Source: Ciona intestinalis (lineage: Eukaryota > Chordata > Ascidiacea > Phlebobranchia > Cionidae). Taken from it: DNA of 64,000 bases. Shown here in pieces: positions 1-12,100 of this stretch. The notes under the pieces were generated by a model, which searched no databases, was not told the DNA's origin, and saw only the letters and a list, made by a program, of their open reading frames with translations. The stretch spans positions 44,765 through 108,764 of the forward strand of contig NW_004190365.2 in the NCBI RefSeq assembly GCF_000224145.3. The letters run 5' to 3'. The position numbers were made by a program, and so were the translations under genes. Positions within the stretch are counted from its first letter, which is position 1, and each line of letters opens with the position of its first letter.

Positions 1-480
1 ACCATTGGTGGGTAGTATGGATGGTTGTGTCGTAGCGACTGTCGTTATAACACGGGTGTTCTGTTTCATACACCTCGTGCTCGCTTACAAGTTACCACGT
101 ATGTAACTTATTTATCCTCGCATGGCCGGGCAACGACAGTCATTAAACCATGTGTGTTCTGTTTCAAACATCACGTACTCGCTTACAAGTTACCACGTAT
201 GTAACTTATTTATCCTTGCATGGCCGGGCAACGACAGTCATTAAACCACGGGTGTTCTGTTTCAAACATCACGTACTCGCTTACAAGTTACCATGTATAA
301 AACTTATTTATCCTCGCATGGCGGGGCAACCACAGTCGTTATAACACAGGTGTTCTGTTTCATACACCTCGTGCCCGCTTACAAGTTACCACGTATGTAA
401 CTTATTTATCCTCGCATGGTGGGGCAACGACAGTCATTATAACACGGGTGTTCTGTTTCAAACATCACGTACTCGCTTAT
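1..480 (-). repeat. 98-bp SINE-tail module, tandem copies
   Basis: About four to five tandem copies of a 98-bp unit carrying GTAACTTATTTATCCTCGCA, a GACAGTCGTTATAACACGGG stretch and CATACACCTCGTGCCCGCTT. The same module forms arrays at 18850, 24440, 33235, 44040 and 52755. In this orientation the parent element reads on the minus strand, and remains of its body follow at 530-625. Short open frames through these units are incidental. Confidence 0.85.
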
Positions 481-728
481 TATGTATGTAACTTGTAAAA
501 TCATGATACTTCTGCCATAATCATATTTCTGTATGGCTGACAATTTTGATATGCTGTTAGTGACCACTGGGTTGGAGAAATTGTCGTTAAGTGTCTTGCC
601 CAAGGACACATACACCCACAATGGTAGCAAACCTTGGACCCGTATCCTAGTTTAATGGCTGGCGCTCAATTGAACAAACCTACTATTATGTCACAATCAT
701 ACTTACTATGATGTCACAATGTTCCCAG

Positions 729-3700
729 GATGAGTTCGATGAACTAAATGGAGCCGACGCGGTTTACGCCGAACACACCGTGCCCATTCGTCTTCGTGTG
801 TGATTTATATGATATCTATGTTACTGTTATATGATATCTATATGCACCAAACTTGGGGTGGCAGGCTTAGCCTAGAATTTTCTACACTACATTATTCAGT
901 AAACATTACAACCAATAAGTTAGATTTGTTTCACAGGATTGTGTGTCTAACTATCCCTGCCTCCCCTATGTTTTTAATAGTTTGACACCTGTTATGATAT
1001 CTATGTTACTGTTATATGATGTTATTCTTTCTTCAATATTTGATGAAAAGTTTAAATCCATGGTGCTTGGTCCTTCCTTGCCTTCCACCCACAATCATAT
1101 TTGTGTGCAATTGTATTTTACTTCTTACTTCTTGCACATTTGTTGTGTGTTGTCTTGTCGTTGAATAAAATGTTTCAGTAGATTATGTGATATCTATGGT
1201 TGCTATGTATGTGTCGTTAGACCGCAGGTTATCTTGGCCGGGCTGTCAAGGGAAGATCTCCCATCCATTACCAATGAAGCCGTTGTCGCCTACTTTCGGG
1301 GAAGCTTCAATATCTGGTAAGGTTCATGCGGTAGCACCTTGGGTGCTGGGGTAACCTACATTCATATAGAATAGAATGTGCATATACAATGTTGGGGTAA
1401 TGGGCAACTCTGGTCTAAATCCCAGGTCCCATGACGTGCCTCACTGTAGGACCTCACCCATATAGAATAGAATGTGCATATACAATGTTGGGGTAATAGG
1501 CCAACTCTGGTCTAAATCCCAGGTCCCATGGCGTGCCTCACTGTAGGACCTCACTCATATAGAATAGAATGTGCATATACAATGTTGGGGTAATGGGCAA
1601 CTCTGGTCTAAATCCCAGGTCCCATGGCGTGCCTCACTGTAGGACCTCACTCATATAGAATAGAATGTGCATATACAATGTTGGGGTAATGGCCAACTCT
1701 GGCCTAAATCCCAGGTCCCATGGCGTGCCTCACTGTAGGACCTCACTCATATAGAATAGAATGTGCATATACCATGTTGGGGTAATGGCCAACTCTGGCC
1801 TAAATCCCAGGTCCCATGGCATGCCTCACTGTAGGACCTCATCCATATAGAATAGAATGTGCATATACAATGTTGGGGTAATGGGCCAACTCTGGTCTAA
1901 ATCCCAGGTCCCATGGCATGCCTCACTGTAGGACCTCACCCATATAGAATAGAATGTGCATATACAATGTTGAGGTAATGGGCCAACTCTGGCCTAAATC
2001 CCAGGTCCCATGGCGTGCCTCACTGTAGGACCTCATCCATATAGAATAGAATGTGCATATACAATGTTGGGGTAATGAACCAACTCTGGCCTAAATCCCA
2101 GGTCCCATGGCGTGCCTCACTGTAGGACCTCATCCATATAGAATAGAATGTGCATATACAATGTTGGGGTAATGGGCCAACTCTGGTCTAAATCCCAGGT
2201 CCCATGGCATGCCTCACTGTAGGACCTCACCCATATAGAATAGAATGTGCATATACAATGTTGGGGTAATGGGCCAACTCTGGNNNNNNNNNNNNNNNNN
2301 NNNNNNNNNNNNNNNNNNNNNNNNNNNNNNNNNTGCATATACAATGTTGGGGTAATGGGCCAACTCTGGTCTAAATCCCAGGTCCCATGGTGTGCCTCAC
2401 TGTAGGACCTCACCCATATAGAATAGAATGTGCATATACAATGTTGGGGTAATGGACCAACTCTGGTCTAAATCCCAGGTCCCATGGCGTGCCTCACTGT
2501 AGGACCTCACCCATATAGAATAGAATGTGCATATACAATGTTGGGGTAATGGACCAACTGTGATCTAAATCCCAGGTCCCATGGTGTGCCTCACTGTAGG
2601 ACCTCACCCATATAGAATAGAACGTGCATATACAATGTTGGGGTAATGGGCCAACTCTGATCTAAATCCCAGGTCCCATGGTGTGCCTCACTGTAGGACC
2701 TCACCCATATAGAATAGAACGTGCATATACAATGTTGGGGTAATGGACCAACTCTGGTCTAAATCCCAGGTCCCATGGCGTGCCTCACTGTAGGACCTCA
2801 CCCATATAGAATAGAACGTGCATGTACAATGTTGGGGTAATGGGCCGACTGTGATCTAAATCCCAGGTCCCATGGTGTGCCTCACTGTAGGACCTCACCC
2901 ATATAGAATAGAACGTGCATGTACAATGTTGGGGTAATGGGCCGACTGTGATCTAAATCCCAGGTCCCATGGTGTGCCTCACTGTAGGACTTCACCCATA
3001 TAGAATAGAATGTGCATATACAATGTTGGGGTAATGGACCAACTCTGGTCTAAATCCCAGGTCCCATGGCGTGCCTCACTGTAGGACCTCACCCATATAG
3101 AATAGAACGTGCATGTACAATGTTGGGGTAATGGGCCGACTGTGATCTAAATCCCAGGTCCCATGGTGTGCCTCACTGTAGGACCTCACCCATATAGAAT
3201 AGAATGTGCATGTACAATGTTGGGGTAATGGGCCAACTGTGGTCTAAATCCCAGGTCCCATGGCGTGCCTCACTGTAGGACTTCACCCATATAGAATAGA
3301 ATGTGCATATACAATGTTGGGGTAATGGACCAACTCTGGCCTAAATCGCAGGTCNNNNNNNNNNNNNNNNNNNNNNNNNNNNNNNNNNNNNNNNNNNNNN
3401 NNNNNNNNNNNNNNNNNNNNNNNNNNNNNNNNNNNNNNNNNNNNNNNNNNNNNNNNNNNNNNNNNNNNNNNNNNNNNNNNNNNNNNNNNNNNNNNNNNNN
3501 NNNNNNNNNNNNNNNNNNNNNNNNNNNNNNNNNNNNNNNNNNNNNNNNNNNNNNNNNNNNNNNNNNNNNNNNNNNNNNNNNNATAGTATAGAATGCGCAT
3601 ACACAATTTTGGGATAATGCACAACTTCTGGTCTAAATCCCAGTTCCCATGGCATGCTTCACTGTAGGACCTCACCCATATAGAATAGAATGTGCATATA

Positions 3701-4112
3701 CAATGTTGGGGTAATGGGCCAACTCTGGCCTAAATCCCAGGTCCCATGGCATGCCTCGCTGTAGGACCTCACCCATATAGAATAGAATGTGCATATACAA
3801 TGTTGGGGTAATGGGCCAACTCTAACCTAAATCCCAGGTCCCATGGCATGCCTCGCTGTAGGACCTCACCCATATAGAATAGAATGTGCATATACAATGT
3901 TGGGGTAATGGGCCAACTCTAACCTAAATCCCAGGTCCCATGGCGTGCCTCGCTGTAGGACCTCACCCATATAGAACACTTCCTTATGCAGGACAAAAAA
4001 CATAAACATCTTATTTGTTGGTTGGGAGTTTAATACGACTGCATTCGAAGGCACGCGGAAACATCTCGTTAATTTTGATCAAACGTTGAAACTTCAAAAG
4101 GTCCAAGCATAG
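729..4112 (+). CDS. unrecognised gene, last three coding exons (5' end outside window)
   Basis: Three plus-strand exons join in one frame: 729-797, 1228-1316 and 3992-4112, ending at TAG 4110-4112. The acceptors are TTCCCAG before 729, CCGCAG before 1228 and TTATGCAG before 3992. The donor after 1316 is GTAAGG; the donor after 797 (GTGTGA) is weaker. Phases agree (0, then 2+1). The joined tail of about 92 residues contains VPIRLR, VILAGLSREDLPS, AVVAYFRGSFNIW and ILFVGWEFNTTAFEG, and looks like folded protein, not repeat translation. I do not recognise the family. Earlier exons must lie left of the window, because 1-700 holds only repeats. The last intron is filled by the 97-bp repeat array. 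The gene converges on LMAN2, whose stop is 270 bp away on the other strand. Confidence 0.55.
1355..3975. repeat. 97-bp tandem array, about 27 units
   Basis: Head-to-tail units of about 97 bp, each with CATATAGAATAGAATGTGCA, ACAATGTTGGGGTAATGGGC and CAGGTCCCATGGCGTGCCTC. Two assembly gaps (2284-2333 and 3355-3582) fall inside, so the true copy number is unknown. The array occupies the last intron of the unrecognised plus-strand gene. Single dispersed copies of the same unit occur at 9735, 22080, 42785, 57785, 58380 and 63250. Confidence 0.95.
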
Positions 4113-4382
4113 AAATATTATAAAATGTGTAAAACCAAATGTCCATTGTTGCACACAGTGTTTCGAGAATTAGAATATTTTCCGATTAAATTGGCTAACG
4201 AGATACTGCAGGTAATTGACGATAATTAATGAATAAGCTAATTATTTAAGTACTTTGCTTCATAAATACATAACAATATGCATTGTTTAAATACACTTGC
4301 TCAACAATGGCCATTATTATGGAATAAACGTCACGTATCGACCACTGTGCGTTTTCACGAATTTCACGAATTCCGCAAGAAA

Positions 4383-7300
4383 TTAATAAAATCTTTTCCT
4401 ATTTTGCGCTTGGCGTTTCTGGAACACGACCACCCCCACCACAACGCATACCCCAACCCCAAGCAAAATGCAAACCACCAATAAAAATAATTTGAAACCA
4501 GAAACCGAAGAATTTCGAAAATCTCCTGATCCAACGTCGTCGCGGTTGTCTGAAACATAGATATCTTATGTATTAGTGGACATACGTAACTTATTCCTAC
4601 TCATGTATGGCCACGGGTGTTCTGTTTCATACACCTCGGGCCTGCTTACAAGTTTCCATGTATTGTTATATATGGCTGGCAATGACTTGTCCAAGGACTA
4701 CCCATCTCTCTTTACACTGATGATGAACCAAGTGGAACATCTGCATGAGTCTCTTACATCATCAGTGTAAAATTAAAGCTGAACTGGCAGTGTTTATAAA
4801 GTTGTACACAAGTGTGGACTACCCAGCTCTCTTTACACTGATGATGAACCAAATGAAACATCTGCATGCGTCTCTTACATCATCAGTGTAAAATTAAAGC
4901 TGAACTGGCAGTGTTTATAAAGTTGTACACAAGTGTGGACTACCAGCAGTGTTGCGAGATACCAGTGATGCGAGATACTTACCGATCGGAGGTTTAAGAT
5001 AACTAACACCCGGCAACACTGTTGACCAATCCTCCGCTTCCTCCTCAGCCGACCTCCCCGCATCCATGTGGAAGAACTTCACGTTGATCAAGTCGTGGTT
5101 ATCTAGGGGGGGTTAGGCATATTATATGAACTTTTAAAGCAGGGATAATATTAACAATGTTGCCACTAAAATATGTGTCTATAGTTGTCTTTAGAAGTTG
5201 AAACACAAAACGTGATACAGTAAGACGTCTTCAGCAATTTATCATTTTGGAAACCTAAATATATTTTTCTAGTTTTTTAGTTAGATTGATCTATAAATAT
5301 AACATGCTTAATAACATTGTAAAAGTTTGTAGATTATTTTCAACCCAAATACGAGACCCACCTGCGAGATCGCCGGTAGCTGCCGACATCCCGATGAAAT
5401 ACCCGGTGGGAAGTTTCACCCCGGGCATCGAGAAACATTCTCGCCATTCGCCCAACCCGTCGATATCTAAGCGAATCTGGGGTGGATAAAGTTATAACTC
5501 ATAACGTGTAAATAATATGTTGAAAGGATATCATATTCATATCACACACAGTGCGTGTCAGGAACATGGAACTCGACTTTTTCAGGCATATTATACTCAG
5601 TCTTGGTGTTGAGCCAACTCTGGCTTAAATTCCAAATCCTTGACAAGGAGCTCACCCATATAAAATATGAACATGTTATGTCATCAACACAGCTTCCCCA
5701 GCTTCTAGCATTGCCCAACCCTCCAAGTGCTCGAGCTTGTTTTAAATTCACCCCCCAACCCACCACCCACACAAACCTGTAAAGTTTCCTTGACGTATTT
5801 AATGGAAACCAAAGTATCGTAATCTTTGTTTCTGAACGAAGCGAGGCAGCTTCCGATGGCGTTCGATTTTCCGTCTGTCATATGATCGTATTTCACCGAA
5901 CCATTGCCGACCATCGCTGTTATTTGTGGGAAGGTCACCTGGAGGTCATAGAGAAGTCATGTTGGGGGTCAAGGGGTCATGGAGAAGTCATGCTTGGGGT
6001 TGACAAATAAACAAAAGTAAACAAATGATGTTAATTAATGAATGTACTTTTATAAAACTTACCCCAAGCATAAGTTAGTGGATTAATATGGGACTTTTAC
6101 CCTCACATGGCAGAGCAACGGCAGTCGTTATAAATTTAATCGCGTTCATTTATTTTGGGGAATGGAAAAACACTAACCAGCAGCTCGGAACTACCAGTCC
6201 ACACAACTTATACTCACAGCTTGTGGTCCATTTTTATAAGTGTCGAAGAAAACTCCCAACCCATGGAATTCATCGCGGCTCCCAAACACTGGACCCGGTG
6301 TCATGCGCTCCTTGGTGTACCATATCGCAAACCCATCGGCACCCAGTGTACGACCTCCACCATGAACTTTGAACTGAACCTGCATCTCCCAGTCGCGCAG
6401 GTATAACGGCTGTGTGTGGGGGGTTAGTTGTTTGGGGGTTTGTATTTATATCTGTTCAATGCTTAATATACTTAATGTGACCTTTAAGTCTGAATTATGC
6501 TGACACTCAAGTAATTGACTAGGAAGTAAAAGGCTGTGGGGGGGGTAACTTAGTCTTAGAATATTTTTATTTATTTTTTAACATTCTGTTATGAGATTTA
6601 AACTAGAGTTGGCTCTTTACCCTTAAAAGGTACCCCATGCTAGCAGGTGGCTTGGGAGAATTCATCTGAGCCAGCATATCACAAAACAGGCATGAACGTA
6701 CCCAGTTAAGTTTATAAATAACAACATAGTAGAATGATAGGGCTGTCTACCCTATATAAAGGTATTCAAACCAAAGATATTAAAGCTACAACGTGGCAAT
6801 CCAGATTTAGGATACAAAGACTAATAATTGGTTAGGTCGCACACCAGCCATTTCACCACATTATACTTTGGTGTTCACTTTATTTAATTCTCTCCAAGTT
6901 AAGCGTTTAGTTTAGAACTGTACTATGTTCATACAATTTTTCTGTTCTTCACAAATTGCAAGGTGTTTACTTAATTAAATGACTAACTAGGTTCCACCGT
7001 TTGGTATAGAATTGATTATCTGCCAGGTTTTTTTTTATGTATTTTTTGTTCTTAACAAAGTTTTTAAGTTTTAGGTTAATAAAACCTATGAAATGGTCTA
7101 CTAGGTTTTTTAAGCAAAGAATTGTTTTTACAAGGATTACTTACAATTTTATTCCACACGGATCCGACCTCAGCTTGGTGGTTCGAGGTAAGCCGGATAA
7201 AATTGTTCGTTAACATCGTACGATCTCGAAAATCCCAGAATGGCATCGTCATTCCATTACCTGTGGTTGGTTATTAATTAGTTTTATGGAATTGTTATTA

Positions 7301-7689
7301 GTTGTACAAACTTTATTTGGTTTATGAAACTGATGATAAAATTTTAGGTGAAATATATATCTGTTATAGTAAACCATTTGTTCATTCTGTTATTTCGTTA
7401 CAAGAATGTTCACCATAAGAACTAACCCATTTGGTAGGAAGCAGGAATCTATATGGAAACACAAAGGCATCGGGACAGAGGCAAGCCACACCTATAAAAC
7501 CTCGCATATAGAATAGAAATTGAATAATCAAGCCTCACTTGAATATGGCTTCGTTAAACTGTATTCTCGTTTTAAAAATCCTCCCTCTGGCGCCATCTGT
7601 GAGCTATCTTGTCCATCACTTGCAACGAGCAAACATAGAAATACAATAATATTTATAGAAAACTTATAGAATATTCTACATCTTTCCAT
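4383..7689 (-). CDS. LMAN2: VIP36-type L-type lectin (LMAN2/LMAN2L)
   Basis: A type I membrane lectin that binds high-mannose N-glycans on cargo moving between ER and Golgi. Seven exons, in transcript order: 7689-7539, 7260-7145, 6409-6218, 5938-5777, 5476-5362, 5102-4983, 4549-4383. All are GT-AG and phase-consistent, giving 340 residues (human VIP36 has 356). An N-terminal hydrophobic signal peptide (about residues 7-25) is followed by a stretch with FLKREYSLTKPY. The lectin domain (about 45-270) carries ADGFAIWYTKERM, GLGVFFDTYKN, GNGSVKYDH and DNHD; the D, N and H of these motifs match the calcium- and sugar-binding residues of the family. One transmembrane segment lies near residues 301-323, and the tail ends KRQAQNRKRFY, matching the KRFY export tail of VIP36. 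The start ATG follows an in-frame signal sequence and a TTTTTCAG acceptor. A single copy cannot be assigned to LMAN2 versus LMAN2L. Confidence 0.94.
4690..4941. repeat. two tandem 122-bp copies with internal inverted repeat
   Basis: Two nearly identical 122-bp copies (about 4698-4819 and 4820-4941). Each contains TTTACACTGATGATG and, about 45 bp on, its exact reverse complement CATCATCAGTGTAAA, so each could fold into a 15-bp stem. They lie in the last intron of LMAN2, about 40 bp past the donor of its sixth exon. This could be a duplicated foldback element. Confidence 0.75.
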
Positions 7690-7715
7690 TTTTATTAATA
7701 ATCTGAAAAATAAGA
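7690..7715 (-). promoter_or_regulatory. candidate trans-splice acceptor upstream of LMAN2
   Basis: On the minus strand, CTTATTTTTCAG ends at 7703, only 13 bases before the LMAN2 ATG at 7689. A pyrimidine-rich acceptor this close to the start, with no obvious upstream exon, fits the spliced-leader trans-splicing known in Ciona. An unseen cis-spliced 5' exon is the alternative. Confidence 0.4.
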
Positions 7716-9123
7716 TATTTGATTATTTATGCCTCAATGATTATGGGTTGGTGTATATGTTGTCGCTGTCAGGCATATATTGTAATTCTGTTCCCACTTT
7801 TCTGTCAAATTATGACTTTGGTGCACCAACATTATGACGTCCTATATACATGCATAATGATGCATTCTCGGGGTATAAGCAACAAACCAAGCATTGCAAT
7901 GTCTCATAACACCTAATGATGAAAACAAATTTTATAAAACGTCTAAACGTTGGTTTGGCAAAGTATAAAATTTCCAGAAGGGCTTAAATTATTAGCTTTA
8001 GTTTATTATAAAATAATCATCATCATTTATTATCAAAGCAATACAAAATAAGGTATATAGGAAGAGGATTTACCTTTACACCTAACTATCTATGCAAGCC
8101 ATTAACTATACAAATACAACCAACACAAGTTACAACAAATGTACAAACGTTCATCTACAAGCCAACTTTAACAGCTAACCTGAAAATCTTGTTTACCAAA
8201 CAAATGACGTGTCACTGCCTTTCTTACGTCATACAACCTTTATATTTACGTCACATCCGCTCGATGGATCACACTTTCATATTTTGAAAGAAATTTTATA
8301 AAAAATTAATTACAATCGTCAAAAATTCAGCAGTTTTTGCAACAAAACTAAAAATTTGTGAAGTTTTTGCCACGCATAAAATTAGAACTACTCAAGCGTT
8401 AAACAACTTAATTTTCATTCTTTTAGCGGGGAGTTGAAACCTAATGGGTGAATGTATCAATGTATGTAACTTATTTATCCTTGCATGGCTGAAAACGACA
8501 GTTGTTGTAATACTGGTGTTCTGTTTGATACACCTTGTGCTCGCTTATAAGTCACCATGTGTTTGTCCGGCGCNNNNNNNNNNNNNNNNNNNNNNNNNNN
8601 NNNNNNNNNNNNNNNNNNNNNNNCTACCATTGTGGGCGTATGTGTCCTTGGGCAAGACACTTGACGACAATTGCTCCAACCCAGTGGCCACTAATGGTTT
8701 GTCCAAATTATCAGCCATACATAAAAAAATGAAAAAATTCCCAAATTAAATAACCACCCACAAAGTAACATACATGGTAACTCGTAAGCTGGCACGAGGT
8801 GTTAAACCCGTGTGATAACGACTGTCGTTTTCCGGCCACGCGAGGATAAAGTAAGTTACATTCATTCATTCATTCATGTATGCAGCTTAGTGGTTGATTG
8901 TTTTTGGGTGTACTAGCAATTGGACAACCTATTAGTGATCAATAAATTTTATGTTGTTTAAGACTCCCTGAAACAACACAACTATTTAGCATAATTGGTT
9001 TATTTTGCATAAAAATAAACCACTACCATAGATGAAATATATTTTTACTGAAACTTTAAAATTTCTCACAATTATCAAAAAGCACAAAATCACTCATTTT
9101 AAGGCAAAGCACGGAAATTAAAA
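7716..9123. other. intergenic region between LMAN2 and the J-domain gene
   Basis: No coding exon is seen. 7716-8440 is AT-rich unique sequence that should include the LMAN2 promoter. 8450-8570 holds a partial SINE tail, a 50-base gap follows at 8574-8623, and a SINE body and tail fill 8624-8878. 8880-9123 should be the 3' untranslated region of the gene ending at 9124. Confidence 0.5.
8624..8878 (+). repeat. SINE body, tail module and (CATT)n end
   Basis: A near-complete 3' part of the dispersed SINE. In order: the body (CTACCATTGTGGGCGTATGT, then TTGGGCAAGACACTTGACGA and CCAACCCAGTGG), one 98-bp tail module, and a short simple tail ATTCATTCATTCATTCATG. The head is lost in the gap just upstream. 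This copy gives the order of the modules in the family. Confidence 0.7.
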
Positions 9124-12100
9124 TCACGATAATTCGATCCCTTTGTTTTGGGGTATGTGCAAATATCTGCACTGATCCCCGTACTGACAACCACGGTTGC
9201 GCCAGAAGAAACATTCACGACGTCCCGATGTTATAGGGGCCACTGTATGAAACCTGGAATGAATAAAATGTATTTAAATATGGAATAAAGACTTAGGGAT
9301 ATTGAATGCAACTTTGACACTTGTGTAGCGAGGCAATGATAGTCAGTGATGAGCCTCGAACCCGTAACCTCTACATTGAAGAGGCAGACGCCCTAACCAA
9401 TATGTCATGATGCAGATATTAAAAAGATCGAAATAACATACAGTAAATATAGTAGGTTGGGGCAAGATAGTCCTTTTTATCGTTCCATTTAGTAGTAAAC
9501 CCAAAATAATTACAATTGCAACAATAACTATGAATTGTCTTCTTGATTTAGGTGGGGAGGAAACTTTGTATTAAAAAAATATTTTACAAAACAAGATTGA
9601 ATCTCGAAATGCACAGTTTGAAAAATATAGCAATACTAACTTTGTTTGTATTGCCCCGGTTTTATCAAGGGTGGTGGAGGTGGTGCGGGTGGGAACCCTG
9701 AAACATAAGCTGTTTAATAAAGGAAAAAATAAGGATATTCTATTCTATATGGGCGAGGTCCTACAGTGAAGCATGCCATGTCCCATGGGTCCTTGGATTT
9801 AGGCCAGAGTTGGCCCATTACCCCAACACCCAGGGTGATACCGCGTGAACCTCACCAGATTTTGAATATTAGAATAGCAGAACAATATCAGCATGGTGCA
9901 TTAGCGAAGATTAAATATAGTAGGACGGGATGATTAATAATTTCTCTTTTATCAATATATTTGGTGGAGAATGATATTTCGGAATCATAACCTAAACAGA
10001 CAAAGTTATTTAAATTAAACAAAGACTAACTTTGTTGGTATTGTTCCAGAGGTCACCGGTGCAGCAGAATTAGCGTTGCGATTCGAAAACCTGGAATGGA
10101 GAAGTTGTTTAAATCCTGGGAACATTATATTTAGAAGGCCCAAGTTTTTGTGGGTGTTTATCAGATAGGGGTGTAATGAAGAATACATAAAAAGCAATGG
10201 CACAACACACACACATATATAAATAAGTACATGGCATACAACACATACATATATATGTGGTAAACACCGTGTGCTTGTGTTACAACTCACCTTGGAGGGC
10301 CATGATATCTCACAGGTTTGTTGTTGTAAGCTTTATCGGGGAATCTTAGAATCAACATTGTGTTGTTTATCTGAATGCACTGGTGGGGGAGGAATGCAAG
10401 TTTTTAAACTGCAGTTCCCAAGTTATTAGGACATTGTTAGTTTGTTATATGCCTTAAAGGTAAAATGGGACAATTACATTTAGCATTAGCTTTATTAGAC
10501 TACTGACTAAAATTGTTATACTGGCGCAGTTTGGACATTCGGCAGAAAAAAAGTTGTTGGAATAAGGACTTATACGTTAACCACAAGTGTATTGGTGCAG
10601 TTTGATCTTATAATATTGTTGTTAAACGCAGCCACAAGCACACACCCAACTTACATGTCAACAAGTGTATTGCTACAGCATGGCAGTACATAGTGTTATA
10701 TACCCTACATACGAACACAACCACAAACTTACATCGCTAGCAAGTATTGCCTTCCTTGCCTCCCCCTCGGTATCAAACGTAACGAACGCGCATCTTTTCG
10801 TCAACATCATTACAATCCTAACTACATTCCCATACTTACTGAAGTATTCACTCAACATTTGTTCGGTGACCGCGGGACTCATGTCGCCGATCCATAATGT
10901 GTTGGTGTGTCTAATAGGGTTTGTAGCAAAATAAATAGCTTGAACATGAAACTGCAATACATTTTTTATTTCCAATGATAATTTAGACAACCCATAATTG
11001 ACCGCTGGGTTGGAGCAATTGCCGTTAAATGTCCAAGGACACTTACACCTACAATATAAGTTTCAAACTTATATATAATAGGTTAGAATAAGATGTTCCA
11101 TATTTCCATTTATCATTTCTTGTCCCATTTGGCAGCAAACAAAGAATATTTACAGATTTGTACAAGATTGTTTGTTGCCTTGCCACAGAAGTTAGTAAAC
11201 TCTTGGGTTCAAGGCTCGCTTCCGCCTTTGTTGGCATGTTCTTGGGCAAGACACTCGTTGCCACGCGAGGATAAATAAGATTATGACATCACAATACTTA
11301 CACCAACGAATACATTCCTTCTTTCGTTGGTTCCGACTTTATTTCATTTTTAAAAAATTCTTCGGATTCTTCGTCGGAAACATAAACATCCTATAATATA
11401 ATCATAGAAATCATATAAATACTTGTAGTCATAGATATTATATAAAAACCTTAAAAATCATAGAGATCATATAGACATGTTCATGACAATAAGCACGACC
11501 CAAATCTTAAAAAATGATTTCATTTTAGACGAAATATAAATTTCTTTAACAGCCAACTATTTGTTGAGCTTGGATTGTTGTTTGTTAAATATTTCGTAAC
11601 ACCCGATCGTAAACCTATGTTTTTATGAAGCAATATAACCTCAATATAACTAAACATAGAAACAACATACACAATATACTTAAACATAGAAACATTATTT
11701 ACCTTCAACGAAGTTTCATTCAACACTCCACTCAATAAATCTTCCAAAGCTTTTTCCACACCACCGTGTTTACGTAGCGCTACTTCGCATAATTGTCGGG
11801 AGAATCCCATGTCCTGTCAGGGGGGGGGGGTTAGTGGGGGTCATTGGGGGCCTGGAGGGATTGTGTGGTATGTCACACTACTTTTGAAACATGGGTGACA
11901 TTAACCTTGGAAATGTGTTTTAGCACCCCAACAAATTACAGCAATTGTTATTTATCTAATGGTAATTTACCTTCCCATAAAATTTTCTTAAACTAAAACA
12001 CTTGGTCGGTACATTTGAGATTCAACCATGTTTTGCAGCTTTTTTGTAAAATATTTCTTTAGTTTTTAAAACCAGTAGGTGATATGCAAACAAGCATAGC

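Noticed and set aside
1355-3975. CRISPR-like regular repeat array
   Set aside because: Units are contiguous 97-bp tandem copies without unique spacers, in a eukaryotic intron.
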